Shown here: piece after piece, positions 8,176-18,059 of the stretch | Numbering within the stretch: position 1 is the first letter of the stretch | Layout of the letters: each line of letters starts with the position of its first letter | Assembly (NCBI GenBank): GCA_031550325.1 | Contig: JAVBOR010000030.1 | Location: 1 to 64,000 of the forward strand | Source: JAVBTT01 sp031550325 | GTDB lineage: Bacteria > Bacillota > Clostridia > Oscillospirales > UBA929 | Direction of reading: 5' to 3' | Length of the DNA: 64,000 bases | Notes under the pieces: generated by a model | Told to the model about the DNA's origin: nothing | The model's input: the letters and a program-made list of their open reading frames with translations, nothing else | The model's database searches: none | Made by a program: the position numbers and the translations under genes

Positions 8176-9933
8176 GTGAGTATGCAGCCTGTTAAGGGAG
8201 TGTCGCTGACCGTAAAGATCGCAATATCCGTATGCGCGCTGATATTGATCAGCACAACCGTCATCGGCGTATTCAGCTACGCGCTCCACAGGGGCGCCGC
8301 GATTGACGCCAATGCGGAGCGCGCCGTGGATATTGCCGGCAGCGTTGCCGCGGCCGTCGATCCGTCCGTTTTCAGACAGGCCATGGATACGGGAGTGAAA
8401 ACGCCCGAATGGGAGGACTACAAGCGGTTTTTGGACAGCGTGAAGCGCGATACCGGTGTGATCTACCTCTATGTGCTGGACAGCCGCTACTCCGACGTCG
8501 TTTACTATTATTGCGAGGGCAATCTGCCCGGTGAGGAAGACGGGATTGACCTTGGGGACACCGAGACGGTGGAGGTTCACGCCGATGAGCTGTTTCAGAC
8601 GCTGCGGACGGGCGGCGAGAGCACCACGGAATTCTACGACTCCGAGGGCTTCGGAACGATGGTGTCGGGCTTTTCGCCTATCTTTGACGAGACCGGTGCG
8701 GTGATTGGCGTCGTCGGTGCCGACGTCAGTCTGGACGAGGTGATGGAAACCTCGCATGCGTTTATGCTCAAACTGATTCTGATTGTGCTGGGAACCAGCA
8801 TCTTGTTCGGCCTGTTCTGCTTTTGGCTGCTCAGGCGTCTGGTAGGCGCGCCGATCAAGTCCCTTTCGCAGGCGGCCGGGCATATCGCGCGCGGCGACTT
8901 AAGCATTCAGCTCATGAGCCGGTCCAACAACGAAATCGGCAGGCTCTTTGACGAGTTTAAGGCCATGGTGGAGGCCACGAAAAAGCAGATAGCGGTGTTT
9001 GAGGAGATCGCGGAGGGGGATTTGACCGTCAAGGTGGAGCCGCGCTGCGATCAGGACGCGATGAGCTTTGCCATGCGCAAGATGATCGGCAACCTCCAGC
9101 ATATCTTTTCAGGCATTCGCGACGGCTCCGAGCAGGTGGCCCTGGGCGCGCGGCAAATTGCCGGCGGCGCACAAACGCTTGCGCAGGGCAGCACCGAGCA
9201 GGCAGCCACGATGGAAGAGCTTTCACGCGCCATTTCCGGCATCTCAGACAAAACGCGCGACAACGCCGGCATGGCTGAAAAGGCGACGGCGCTGGCAGCG
9301 GTCATTCGTCAGCGCGCCGAGACAGGGTCGCGGCAGATGGACCGTATGCTGCAGGCCGTGACAGACATCAACAGCGCCAGCCAGTCGATCGGCAAGGTCA
9401 TTGAGGTTATAGACTCCATCGCGTTCCAAACCAACATTCTCGCGCTCAACGCGGCCGTGGAGGCGGCGCGCGCAGGGCAGCACGGCAAGGGTTTTGCCGT
9501 GGTCGCCGACGAAGTGCGCAGCTTGGCCGCCAAAAGTGCCGAGGCGGCCAAAAACACAAGCCAGCTAATTGAGGATTCTATTGAAAAGGCCGAGCTGGGC
9601 GCGCTCATCGCCAAGGAGACCGCCGACTCGCTGTCCGAAATCGTCACGGGGGTCAACGAGAGCACCAAGATAATCGCCGAAATCGCGTCGGCCTCGGAGG
9701 ATCAGACCATCGCGGTGTCACAGGTCAACAAGGGCATTGAGCAGGTCTCGATCGTCGTTCACCAGACCAGCGCGACCGCCGAGGAGAGCGCCTCCTCCTG
9801 CAGCGAGATCTGCGGGCAGTCCGACCACCTGCTCTCCATGCTGTCGCAGTTCCGGCTGGAAGAGGCCCGGCCGGGACAACAGAGACTGGAGCTTCCGCCG
9901 GGCGCCATGAGCGGCAGGACTCCGAGAGGCTAA
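8176..9933 (+). CDS. Methyl-accepting chemotaxis protein
   Basis: Transmembrane chemoreceptor of about 585 residues. A first membrane helix (VKIAISVCALILISTTVIG) is followed by an extracytoplasmic sensor domain of about 180 residues with a Cache-like C-terminal strand set (GFSPIFDETGAVIGVVGADV), a second helix (LKLILIVLGTSILFGLFCFW), a HAMP linker (LVGAPIKSLSQAAGHIARGD) and the coiled-coil signalling domain. The hairpin tip VIDSIAFQTNILALNAAVEA and GKGFAVVADEVRSLA identify it firmly. No C-terminal CheR-docking pentapeptide is visible. ATG 8170, GTG 8176 and ATG 8182 are all in frame; GTG 8176 is best spaced from GAAAGG (8164-8169). No che cluster adjoins it; a cheV lies near 32 kb. The ligand is unknown. 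Confidence 0.95.
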   Translation: MSMQPVKGVSLTVKIAISVCALILISTTVIGVFSYALHRGAAIDANAERAVDIAGSVAAAVDPSVFRQAMDTGVKTPEWEDYKRFLDSVKRDTGVIYLYVLDSRYSDVVYYYCEGNLPGEEDGIDLGDTETVEVHADELFQTLRTGGESTTEFYDSEGFGTMVSGFSPIFDETGAVIGVVGADVSLDEVMETSHAFMLKLILIVLGTSILFGLFCFWLLRRLVGAPIKSLSQAAGHIARGDLSIQLMSRSNNEIGRLFDEFKAMVEATKKQIAVFEEIAEGDLTVKVEPRCDQDAMSFAMRKMIGNLQHIFSGIRDGSEQVALGARQIAGGAQTLAQGSTEQAATMEELSRAISGISDKTRDNAGMAEKATALAAVIRQRAETGSRQMDRMLQAVTDINSASQSIGKVIEVIDSIAFQTNILALNAAVEAARAGQHGKGFAVVADEVRSLAAKSAEAAKNTSQLIEDSIEKAELGALIAKETADSLSEIVTGVNESTKIIAEIASASEDQTIAVSQVNKGIEQVSIVVHQTSATAEESASSCSEICGQSDHLLSMLSQFRLEEARPGQQRLELPPGAMSGRTPRG

Positions 9934-9937
9934 AAAA

Positions 9938-9961
9938 GCCTTTGGAGCTTCCCCCAAAGGC
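9938..9961 (-). terminator. Terminator in the MCP/lepA convergent region
   Basis: Stem GCCTTTGG/CCAAAGGC with an 8-nt loop. A T-run follows only when read on the minus strand, so it best serves the lepA transcript, although it begins 4 bp after the chemoreceptor stop and may work for both. Confidence 0.6.
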
Positions 9962-9980
9962 CCTGTCCGCGTAAACCAAC

Positions 9981-10014
9981 GCTCTGTCAAAGAACCGGGA
10001 TTCTTTGACAGAGC
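9981..10014. repeat. Palindrome family C1 (GCTCTGTCAAAGAACC...)
   Basis: Near-perfect hairpin with CTGTCAAAGAA/TTCTTTGACAG arms, a member of the CAAAGAACC-GGTTCTTTG family seen at many gene 3' ends in this window. A separate GCCCGGCC/GGCCGGGC hairpin follows at 10034-10061, just before the lepA stop. Confidence 0.7.
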
Positions 10015-10082
10015 GTATCACAATCACGCGTGCGCCCGGCCAAACGTGATGTCGGCCGGGCAGAGCAAATGGGGAGGGCGCG

Positions 10083-11897
10083 CTACTCGTCGAGCTTGAG
10101 CACGGCCATGAAGGCCTCTTGCGGAACCTCGACTGAGCCGAGATTGCGCATGCGTTTTTTCCCCTCTTTTTGCTTTTCAAGCAGCTTTTTTTTACGGGTG
10201 ATGTCGCCGCCGTAGCACTTGGCCAGCACGTCCTTGCGCATGGCTTTCACCGTTTCGCGCGCAATGACCTTGCCGCCGATGGCGACCTGAACCGGAACCT
10301 CAAACAACTGGCGCGGGATGTTGTCCTTGAGCTTTTCGGCGATGCGCCTGGCCCTGGGATAGGCCTTGTCGGTGTGGACAATGAAGCTCAGCGCGTCGAC
10401 GATCTCCCCGTTGAGAAGCACGTCGAGCTTGACAAGATTGCTCTTGCGGTAGTCCAGCAGTTCATAGTCCAGCGACGCGTATCCCCTGGTGCGGCTCTTG
10501 AGCGCGTCAAAGAAGTCATAGATGATCTCGCCGAGCGGGAGCTCATAGTGAAGCTCCACACGGCCCGAGGTTGTGCCGTCCAGGTACTGCATGTCCTTGA
10601 ACACGCCGCGCCGGTCCTGGCACAGCTCCATGAGATTGCCCACATATTCCTGCGGCGTGATGATGCTGGCCTTGACAAAAGGCTCCTCGGAGATCTCGAT
10701 GCGCGCCGGGTCGGGATAGTTGAGCGGATTGTCAATCTGAAGGCGCGTGCCATCGGTCAGGGTCAGATGGTATATGACGCTCGGCGCCGTGGTGATCAAA
10801 TCGAGGTTGTACTCGCGCTCCAAACGCTCCTGAATGACCTCCATGTGCAAAAGGCCGAGAAAGCCGCAGCGGAAGCCGTAGCCCAGCGCGACCGACGTCT
10901 CGGGCTCAAAGGTCAGCGAGGCGTCGTTGAGGAAGAGTTTTTCAAGCGCCTCGCGCAGGTCCGGGTACTTATCCCCCTCAGTCGGGTACACGCCCGAAAA
11001 CACCATGGGCTGCACCTTTCGGTAGCCGGGCAGCGCCTGGGCGGCCGGGCGGTCGACCAGCGTGACCGTGTCGCCGACCTTGGTGTCGCGCACCGTTTTA
11101 ATGGACGCAGTGAAATAGCCCACCTCGCCCGCAGACAGCTCGCCGCACGGCTCCAGCCCGAGCGGGCGCATATAGCCTGTTTCCACGACGAGATACTCGG
11201 CGCCCGTGGCCATCAGGCGGACGGTTTCATCGGGGCGAAGCACACCGTCAAACACGCGTAAAAAGATAATGACGCCTTTATACGCGTCATACTGACTGTC
11301 AAATACGAGCGCGCGCAGCGGCGCGTCGGGATCCCCCTTCGGCGCTGGCACGCTGCTGACCACGAGCTCCAGAACGGCGTCTATGCCGACGCCCTGTTTG
11401 GCCGAAATGCGCGGCGCTGCCTCGGCGGGCAGGCCGATCACGTCCTCGATTTCGCGCACGGCGCGCTCGGGGTCTGCGGCGGGCAGGTCGATCTTGTTGA
11501 TCACCGGAAGCACTTCCAGGTTGTGATCCATGGCCAGATAGGTGTTGGCCAGTGTCTGCGCCTCAATGCCCTGCGAGGCGTCCACCACCAAAATGGCGCC
11601 CTCGCAGGCAGCCAGCGAGCGGGATACTTCGTAGTTGAAGTCGACATGGCCGGGCGTGTCGATGAGGTTGAGCGTATACTCCTGTCCGTCGGCTGCGGTG
11701 TACGGCAGACGGGCGGCGCGCGCCTTGATGGTGATGCCGCGCTCGCGCTCAAGATCCATATTGTCAAGGATCTGGTCGGACATCACACGCTGCTCCACCG
11801 AGTGCGTGGCTTCAATCAAACGGTCGGCAAGCGTGCTCTTCCCGTGGTCGATATGGGCAATAATAGAGAAATTGCGGATGTTTTGCTGATTTGTCAT
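10083..11897 (-). CDS. lepA: Elongation factor 4 (ribosomal back-translocase LepA)
   Basis: Translational GTPase of 604 residues, the usual LepA length. The G-domain shows AHIDHGKST (P-loop), RERGITIKA (switch I), DTPGHVDF (G3) and INKIDLPAA (G4). The LepA-specific C-terminal domain is recognised from YKVRKSNL-type sequence (LLDYRKSNLVKLDVLLNG) and the final RKKKLLEKQKEGKKRM before VPQEAFMAVLKLD. The start MTNQQNIRNFSIIAHIDHG at 11897 is preferred over the ATG at 11921: it has GGAG upstream and matches the family N-terminus. It stands alone, divergent from a MATE gene; lepA often sits near hemW or hrcA in Firmicutes, but not here. Confidence 0.97.
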   Translation of the reverse strand: MTNQQNIRNFSIIAHIDHGKSTLADRLIEATHSVEQRVMSDQILDNMDLERERGITIKARAARLPYTAADGQEYTLNLIDTPGHVDFNYEVSRSLAACEGAILVVDASQGIEAQTLANTYLAMDHNLEVLPVINKIDLPAADPERAVREIEDVIGLPAEAAPRISAKQGVGIDAVLELVVSSVPAPKGDPDAPLRALVFDSQYDAYKGVIIFLRVFDGVLRPDETVRLMATGAEYLVVETGYMRPLGLEPCGELSAGEVGYFTASIKTVRDTKVGDTVTLVDRPAAQALPGYRKVQPMVFSGVYPTEGDKYPDLREALEKLFLNDASLTFEPETSVALGYGFRCGFLGLLHMEVIQERLEREYNLDLITTAPSVIYHLTLTDGTRLQIDNPLNYPDPARIEISEEPFVKASIITPQEYVGNLMELCQDRRGVFKDMQYLDGTTSGRVELHYELPLGEIIYDFFDALKSRTRGYASLDYELLDYRKSNLVKLDVLLNGEIVDALSFIVHTDKAYPRARRIAEKLKDNIPRQLFEVPVQVAIGGKVIARETVKAMRKDVLAKCYGGDITRKKKLLEKQKEGKKRMRNLGSVEVPQEAFMAVLKLDE

Positions 11898-11977
11898 GAC
11901 AAATTCTCCAATGGGCGGCAAAGTATTTGAAAAATGCTTGTGGTTATTATAGCATCATGGTATAAATATGTAAAGAC

Positions 11978-13354
11978 ATGGCGCGAGCGTTGGTGAGGGG
12001 GATTTTCCGGGTGTTTGATTGGCGGCGCATGATGCGGATGTTCTGGCCGGTGTTGGCGGAGCAAGGGTTTGCGGTCATGATCGGCATTCTGGCCACGATC
12101 ATGGTGCGGTCTGTGTCGGGCGCAGCCATGGCAGGGGTCGGCATGCTCGGCACGCTGAATTTTCTCGTGATGAACGCGTTTACCGCTGTGGCCTCGGGCG
12201 TGACGGTCGTGGTCAGTCAGGACATCGGCGGGCAGCGGTATGCCGAGGCCGGCCGCGCGTCCTCCCATTCGCTGACCACGGTGCTGTACGTCTCGCTGGC
12301 CATGGGCGCGCTGCTGACCGCGCTGAACAGGCCGCTGCTGATGCTTCTGTTCGGCTCAGCCGAGCCCGACGTTATTGAGGCAGCGCAAATTTACTTCCTC
12401 TGGTCTAGCATTTCTCTTCCTCTGCAGGCCATTTTTTCCACAATCGCCGGGATTATGCGCGCCACCGGCAATACCGCCATGCCGATGGCGGGCTCCATTT
12501 TGTCCAACGTGGCCTATCTCGCCTCGGCCGGTCTGTGCATTTACGGGCTGAGCATGGGCGTTCAGGGCGCTGGCGTCGGCCTGATGATGTCCCGGCTCTT
12601 CCCCGCGGCGCTGCTGTCCTATTGGCTTTACCGGGGCAAGGCCGGGGTCTATCCGTCGCGGATGCCGCTGAAGCCCAGCATGGAGGTCATGCGGCCCGTG
12701 CTGAGAATCGCCGTCCCCGCCGGCGTGGACAGCCTGATCTTCAACGGCGGCAAGCTGGTGGTGCAGGTGTTTATGTCGGGCATGGGCACGCCCGTGCTGG
12801 AGGCCAACTCCATCGCCAACAACCTCGCGATGTTTTTAAATCTCCCGGGAGGCTCGCTGCAGATCATCGCGGTGACCATTGTCGGGCAGACCGTCGGCGC
12901 CGGAATGCGCGCGCAGGCGAAAAAGGAGACCTTCAGGCTGACCTGGGTGAGCTCGCTGTCCCAGCTTGCCATGAGCGCGCTGATGTTTGCCGCCCTGAAT
13001 CCGTTGATCAACCTGTTTGAGCCGTCCTCCGTGACCTTTGCCATTACGCGCGATGTCATGCTGATCATGCTGGTGTTCACGCCGCTGCTCTGGTCGCCGT
13101 CCTTTGTCACGCCCCAGGCGCTGCGCGCCGGGGGGGACGCCACCTACACCATGTGGGTGTCCATCGGCTCGATGCTGCTGCTGCGCGTACTGGCGGCGTG
13201 GGTGCTCGGCGTCACGCTGAACATGGGCCTGCAGGGCATCTGGCTGGCCATGATGCTCGACTGGCTGGCGCGCGCAATCCTGTTTTTGCTGCGCACGCGG
13301 GGGATGGCCGACCGCAATGTTACCGGTGTGTTACAAACCGCTCAAAGATCTTGA
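11978..13354 (+). CDS. MATE-family multidrug/Na+ efflux protein
   Basis: About 458 residues with twelve predicted membrane helices arranged as two MatE halves; it should export cationic compounds driven by Na+ or H+. The start is uncertain: ATG 11978 lacks a ribosome site, whereas GTG 12011 follows GAGGGGG at a spacing of about 9 nt and gives the N-terminus VFDWRRMMRMFWPVLAEQG, close to the usual position of the first helix. TATAAA occurs at 11961-11966 in the short divergent spacer to lepA. The substrate cannot be read from sequence. A second, dissimilar MATE gene lies at 38 kb. Confidence 0.9.
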   Translation: MARALVRGIFRVFDWRRMMRMFWPVLAEQGFAVMIGILATIMVRSVSGAAMAGVGMLGTLNFLVMNAFTAVASGVTVVVSQDIGGQRYAEAGRASSHSLTTVLYVSLAMGALLTALNRPLLMLLFGSAEPDVIEAAQIYFLWSSISLPLQAIFSTIAGIMRATGNTAMPMAGSILSNVAYLASAGLCIYGLSMGVQGAGVGLMMSRLFPAALLSYWLYRGKAGVYPSRMPLKPSMEVMRPVLRIAVPAGVDSLIFNGGKLVVQVFMSGMGTPVLEANSIANNLAMFLNLPGGSLQIIAVTIVGQTVGAGMRAQAKKETFRLTWVSSLSQLAMSALMFAALNPLINLFEPSSVTFAITRDVMLIMLVFTPLLWSPSFVTPQALRAGGDATYTMWVSIGSMLLLRVLAAWVLGVTLNMGLQGIWLAMMLDWLARAILFLLRTRGMADRNVTGVLQTAQRS

Positions 13355-13379
13355 CCTTTTTCCGTTCATGCTGTAAAGT
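13351..13379 (+). promoter_or_regulatory. Promoter of the S-layer gene
   Basis: TTGACC (13351-13356), 17-bp spacer, TAAAGT (13374-13379) just behind the MATE stop codon, followed by a leader of about 45 nt with a full AAGGAGGT ribosome site at 13413-13420. The strong ribosome site fits a highly expressed surface protein. Confidence 0.6.
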
Positions 13380-13430
13380 AGCAAGTGTAAGACGGGCATA
13401 CGCCCCAAATTTAAGGAGGTACATATTCAC

Positions 13431-16106
13431 ATGCGTAACATGAAGAGATTTTTGTCTCTCGCACTCGCGCTCGTTATGGTCTTCTCGCTGGTCATTTCCG
13501 CATCGGCGAAGTCGATTGACGAGTTTGCCGACATCAACCCCGATGTCGACGCCAACGACGCCATGAACGACTATCTCGACGACGGCGACTATTTCCGTGA
13601 CAGCCTGCAGATGGCCGTCGACCTCAGCATCCTCAAGGGCGACAACAACAACAACCTCAACCCGCAGGGTTCGGTCACCCGCGCTGAGTTCGTCACCATG
13701 CTGTACAAGTTCATGCATGGCGGCGCCGAGATCGCCGGCGTGTGGACCAACACCGCGTTCGCCGACATCGTGGGCCACTGGGGCGAAAAGTACATCGCCT
13801 GGGCCTATGGCCAGGGTCTGATCAGCGGAACCAAGGCGCCCACCAACGCCACCTCTAAAGACGGCGTGTTCAGCCCGAACGGCACCATCAGCTACACCCA
13901 GGCGCTGCGCATGACTCTGTCGGCGCTGGGCATCAACGGCACCTACGAAGGCATCGACGCCTACAACTGGGCCAACAAGACCCTTGTCATCGCCACCGAA
14001 GGCGACATCAACATCGTGCGTGATTTCAACGCCGCCAACAACGCCACCCTGACCCGCGTTGAGTGCGCCGTCATCCTCAACTTCGCGCTTGAGGCCGCCA
14101 TGCAGGAGTACACCATGCAGTACAACGGCTCCGGCATGACCTATACCCGCAAGTCCGCCGAGCGCTCCAACGATCTCCTGCTCGCCGGCGTGAAGTACTA
14201 TGACTATACCCGTGTAAGCGGCACCGTTGCCGCCAACGACATAGCTGCCGTCAGCGGCGCCGTCGCCGCCTCGGGCAAGATCCGCATGACCAGTGTCGTC
14301 GCCGGCACGTTTACCGGATCCCAGACCTATTCGATCGATCTGCCCGTCGAGGCCATTGGCCGTGACGTGTACTTCTACGCGAAGATCAACCAGACCACCG
14401 GCGCCGCCTCGAAAATTTACGGCTCGGTCAACTACACCGATAAAATGGACACCTACTCTGTGGGCGGCCTGACAGTTAGTGGCACAACCCTCGTAAACGG
14501 CGACGGCGATACTGTTGCCAACAACGCCACGACGGGCACTTACGTCAACTACGCGATTGGCACGGATGCCACGACCGTGCGTAACACTTTTGCCGCCGCC
14601 AAAGCCGACAACAATGTCCGCCTGATCTTCAAAAATGGCGCCACCGTCGCCACATACGCGTTCTTTGAAGACCTGACCTTCACCCAGATCAGCAAGGTTT
14701 CGGGCGGAAAGGTCACCGCCAAGGCCGTCATGACGACCGCCACTGAGACCAAGTACATCGAAACCAAAGACACCCTGGCCGCCAACGATTACGTCACCAT
14801 TGCCCCGGTGGGCAGCGTCTACCTGATCAACAAGGCCACCACACTGAAGGCTCAGGTCAGCCGCACCCGCGACGCCGGCGCCACCTTTGTCATCAACGGC
14901 ACCAACTACTCTAACTACGCGATTACCGGCCTCACCGCGTTTGACCCGGCCGGAAACCTTGCCAAGGACTTCACGTTCTACGTCTTCGGCACGAAAATCG
15001 CCAAGGCCGTGAGCGCTTCGTCCGAGGTTGCCGAAGCTACCCAGTACTGCTACGTTGAGAAGTTCGTTGTGGACTCCAGCGTCATGGGCGACACGTCTGA
15101 CGTTGTCACCGCCCGCGTCTGGTCCCTCAAGGATCCCAAGGGCAAGGGCTATGTCGTCAGCGAAGACAGCACGGGTTATGCCGCCATGGCTAACAAAACC
15201 ACCACTACGGGATACTTCTCCTACACGATTGACGGCGACGGCCTGATCGTTCTTGACACTGCCGCTTCCACTACGAGCAGTGCAGCCACGCAGACGGTGC
15301 CCGCCTATAACGGCACGTCCTCTATGATTAAACTTCCCATCGGCTCAACAAACACCAAAGAGTTCTACATCGCCGCCAACACCGCGTTCTTCCTGACTGA
15401 CTCTTCTGACGCGGTCGTCGGTGTGCGCAACAAGCCCGTCAAGTACGCCGTGTCCTCCGCGCTGGCTGTTGACAAGGTTAAGACCCTCGCTTCCACCGCA
15501 GCGGCTGATCAGGTCAGCGGGCTTGACGTCCTGTATTACGCTGTGATGCCGAGCTTTGACGCGGCCTCCAACTTCCAGTATGTCTTCGCGACCGACCACG
15601 GCAGCTATAACAGTGACAAGACCGTTACCTTCTCGGCCTTTGACGGTACTGTGGTCAAGGATTATGTGTCCGTCGCCGATGTGAAGATCAACGGAACCAA
15701 GGCCACCGCGACCACTAACCTGAAGTTCAAAAACCAGATCATTAAGCTTGACAACGCCACAGGCGAAATCGTTGACATTATCTGGGGCGCCACCAACGCA
15801 TACACCAGCAAGACCACCACGACCTACATGAGCTCCGAGTCGACCGGCTACTTCAAGGGCAGAGTCCTCGGCGTCAGCGGCGGCATCATTGGTCTGGGCA
15901 ACGACGGAACCGCCACCGACACAATCTTCCGCAGCGAGTTCTCCAAGGTCAAACTCTATGTCATCCAGGGCACTGATTGCGCAGAGATCACCGATCTGGC
16001 TGACTTCACGATGGACACCGACAACAACACCTACACCGCGTACTTCAACTGGAACAACTCAGACGCGACTGTCACCGACATCTGGGTTCTCGTTGCAGCC
16101 AAATAA
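13431..16106 (+). CDS. S-layer protein with N-terminal SLH repeats
   Basis: An 891-residue secreted protein. Residues 1-27 form a signal peptide (RFLSLALALVMVFSLVISASA). Three SLH-type repeats follow (about residues 30-215): DSLQMAVDLSILKGDNNN with VTRAEFVTMLYKF, AFADIVGHWGEKYIAWAYGQG with ISYTQALRMTLSALG, and a degenerate third ending LTRVECAVILNFALEA. SLH domains bind secondary cell-wall polymers. The remaining 670 residues are Thr/Ala/Asp-rich and beta-strand-like without a recognised enzyme domain, as in crystalline S-layer subunits. It has its own promoter, a strong ribosome site and a terminator. Main S-layer protein is an inference from size, composition and expression signals. Confidence 0.88.
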   Translation: MRNMKRFLSLALALVMVFSLVISASAKSIDEFADINPDVDANDAMNDYLDDGDYFRDSLQMAVDLSILKGDNNNNLNPQGSVTRAEFVTMLYKFMHGGAEIAGVWTNTAFADIVGHWGEKYIAWAYGQGLISGTKAPTNATSKDGVFSPNGTISYTQALRMTLSALGINGTYEGIDAYNWANKTLVIATEGDINIVRDFNAANNATLTRVECAVILNFALEAAMQEYTMQYNGSGMTYTRKSAERSNDLLLAGVKYYDYTRVSGTVAANDIAAVSGAVAASGKIRMTSVVAGTFTGSQTYSIDLPVEAIGRDVYFYAKINQTTGAASKIYGSVNYTDKMDTYSVGGLTVSGTTLVNGDGDTVANNATTGTYVNYAIGTDATTVRNTFAAAKADNNVRLIFKNGATVATYAFFEDLTFTQISKVSGGKVTAKAVMTTATETKYIETKDTLAANDYVTIAPVGSVYLINKATTLKAQVSRTRDAGATFVINGTNYSNYAITGLTAFDPAGNLAKDFTFYVFGTKIAKAVSASSEVAEATQYCYVEKFVVDSSVMGDTSDVVTARVWSLKDPKGKGYVVSEDSTGYAAMANKTTTTGYFSYTIDGDGLIVLDTAASTTSSAATQTVPAYNGTSSMIKLPIGSTNTKEFYIAANTAFFLTDSSDAVVGVRNKPVKYAVSSALAVDKVKTLASTAAADQVSGLDVLYYAVMPSFDAASNFQYVFATDHGSYNSDKTVTFSAFDGTVVKDYVSVADVKINGTKATATTNLKFKNQIIKLDNATGEIVDIIWGATNAYTSKTTTTYMSSESTGYFKGRVLGVSGGIIGLGNDGTATDTIFRSEFSKVKLYVIQGTDCAEITDLADFTMDTDNNTYTAYFNWNNSDATVTDIWVLVAAK

Positions 16107-16139
16107 TCAGCGGTAACCAAAAAGGCATAGCGCTTCAAG

Positions 16140-16166
16140 GCCCGCCGGACATTTTGTCCGGCGGGC
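16140..16166 (+). terminator. Terminator-like hairpin after the S-layer gene
   Basis: Perfect 11-bp stem GCCCGCCGGAC/GTCCGGCGGGC with loop ATTTT, 33 bp behind the stop codon. There is no T-run after it. Confidence 0.55.
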
Positions 16167-16167
16167 C

Positions 16168-16246
16168 TCAGCCTGTAGACAAAGGCCGCCTCTTCGTTCC
16201 TTTGCGCAAAACCACGTCGAGCCTGACGCCGAAGGCGGCGGGTCCA
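16168..16246 (-). repeat. Two-hairpin element, partial copy
   Basis: About 75 bp nearly identical to 46811-46886: CTGTAGACAAAGGCCGCC, TTCCTTTGCGCAAAACC and the conserved core CGTCGAGCCTGACGCCGAAG. The copy breaks off after GGGTCC, so hairpin 2 is left without its second arm and hairpin 1 is missing. Confidence 0.7.
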
Positions 16247-16334
16247 TGCTCGGGCGGGCGGCTCTTCGCTTGGGCGGCTCTTCTTGCGTTTTGCGGGGGC
16301 GCATGGTACAATGATTCCCAAAGCAGGTGAAACC

Positions 16335-18047
16335 ATGAAAAAAATTGTGCCATGGGTCATCGCGGTGTGCGTGATCATTGCGCTCGCGGGCGGATGGCTT
16401 TTATTTGGCGGGCGGGCGCTGCAGTGGTACTATACCTCGCAGGCCACGCGCGCCATTGAGGAAAACAGGCCCGAGCGCGCGGCGGAAATGCTGCAGAAGC
16501 GCTTGGATATGACGCCCGGGGACGACACGCTGCGGCTGCGCCTGGCCGAAATGCTGGCCGGGATGGGCGCGTTTTCCCGCGCCGAGTATATCCTGCATGA
16601 GGGCTTGGAGGAGGCAGCCGACCCCGTACCGTTTTACGCGGCGCTGAGCGCTGTTTTTGTGACGCAGGACAAGCTGTATGACGCGGTGGCGCTGCTGGAC
16701 GGCGTTAAAAACCCGCTCACGGCCGAGAAGCTCTCCGCGCTGCGGCCGGCTGATCCGGTGCCGCAGCCCTTGGGCGGCGTGTATCAGCATCTGCTGGAGG
16801 TGTCGGTGACCGTGCCGGAGGGCTATAGCTGCTATATCTCCTGGGAGGGGGAGATCCCTTCGATAGAGCGGGATAGGTACACGGAGCCGCTGACGCTTCA
16901 GCCGGGGATTACGCAGGTCAAGGCCGTCATGGTGGATGAGGCGGGAATAGTGTCTGGCTGGGCGGTTGCCGAGTACAGACTGGAAAATGTGCGGGTGCCG
17001 CTTACGTTTGCCGATCCGATGGTGGAGCGCGACGTGCGCGCTGCCCTGAACAAGCCCGAGGGCGAGCTCTATTCGGACGAGGCGGCGGCGCTGACCGAGC
17101 TTCATTCCGTGGAACCTGCGGCGTACAAGACGCTGAGCGACCTGGAACCGCTGACCGGGCTGACGAAGCTCACGCTGCAGGGGCTTGGCGAGCATTGCGA
17201 TATTTCGGTTCTGCCGAAGATGGGCAAGCTGGCGGAGCTACGTCTTCAGAGCATGAGCCTGGACTCGATGGATCTTGAGGTCATCAGCCAAATGCTCTGG
17301 CTGCGCGTCCTCTCACTGCCCGAGAACCAGATGACCATCCTCACGCCCCTGTCGGCACTGACAGAGCTCACAGAGCTCAATCTGAGCAGCAACAGCCTGA
17401 TGGAGCTGGAGGATCTGCGCGCTCTGACGGCGCTCACAGGGCTCAATCTGGCCGGAAACGCCGTCCAGGACGTGAGCGTGCTGCGGGAGCTGACAGCGCT
17501 TAAGTCGCTTGATCTGTCGGGAAACCGCATCGTGACGCTCGACGGACTGCAGAACATGAAGGCGCTGACCACGCTGTCGGTGGCGCACAACTATCTGAGC
17601 GGGCTCTTTGAAATACAGGGCCTTACGGCTCTGCAGGAACTGGATATCTCAAGCAACGCGCTGACCTCGCTCTCTGCGCTGAGCGCTCTCACTGCTCTGC
17701 GCGTTTTAAAGGCCCCGGGCAATGAGCTTGAGGCCCTGGAGGCGCTGAGCACGCTTGCGGCGCTCGAGACCCTGGACGTGTCGGGCAATCAGATTGCCGC
17801 GCTGACCGGGCTGGAGTCCCTTACCTCGCTCAGCGAGCTGGAGGCCAGCAAGAACAAGATCACCGGCGTCGAGCCGCTTCGCGGGCTCCCGGCGCTTGCT
17901 GTGCTGCGTCTGGAGAACAACGCCGTTCAGACGCTGCAGCCGCTGAAAGACTGCCCAAAGCTCAAGACGGTGTACGCGTTTGGCAACACGCTGACAGATC
18001 CGGTCGACGCGTTTTCCGGCACGGGCATCACCTTGTACCGCAACTAA
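16335..18047 (+). CDS. Membrane-anchored TPR + leucine-rich-repeat surface protein
   Basis: A 570-residue protein with an N-terminal membrane helix (VPWVIAVCVIIALAGGWLLF, no lipobox), so probably anchored outside the cell. Residues about 35-135 have TPR-like helical pairs (RAAEMLQKRLDMTPGDDTLRLRLAEML). Residues about 150-220 form a beta-sandwich-like segment (VSVTVPEGYSCYISWEG). From about 255 to the end there are some 14 leucine-rich repeats of about 22 residues of the internalin type (ALTELTELNLSSNSLMELED, ALKSLDLSGNRIVTLDG). It has no enzyme motif, LPXTG or SLH domain. The ATG at 16335 is chosen because AGGTG precedes it and the helix starts there. It follows the S-layer gene but is separated by a terminator and a repeat. 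It probably binds proteins or polymers; the target is unknown. Confidence 0.82.
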   Translation: MKKIVPWVIAVCVIIALAGGWLLFGGRALQWYYTSQATRAIEENRPERAAEMLQKRLDMTPGDDTLRLRLAEMLAGMGAFSRAEYILHEGLEEAADPVPFYAALSAVFVTQDKLYDAVALLDGVKNPLTAEKLSALRPADPVPQPLGGVYQHLLEVSVTVPEGYSCYISWEGEIPSIERDRYTEPLTLQPGITQVKAVMVDEAGIVSGWAVAEYRLENVRVPLTFADPMVERDVRAALNKPEGELYSDEAAALTELHSVEPAAYKTLSDLEPLTGLTKLTLQGLGEHCDISVLPKMGKLAELRLQSMSLDSMDLEVISQMLWLRVLSLPENQMTILTPLSALTELTELNLSSNSLMELEDLRALTALTGLNLAGNAVQDVSVLRELTALKSLDLSGNRIVTLDGLQNMKALTTLSVAHNYLSGLFEIQGLTALQELDISSNALTSLSALSALTALRVLKAPGNELEALEALSTLAALETLDVSGNQIAALTGLESLTSLSELEASKNKITGVEPLRGLPALAVLRLENNAVQTLQPLKDCPKLKTVYAFGNTLTDPVDAFSGTGITLYRN

Positions 18048-18059
18048 AGCCCTTACGGC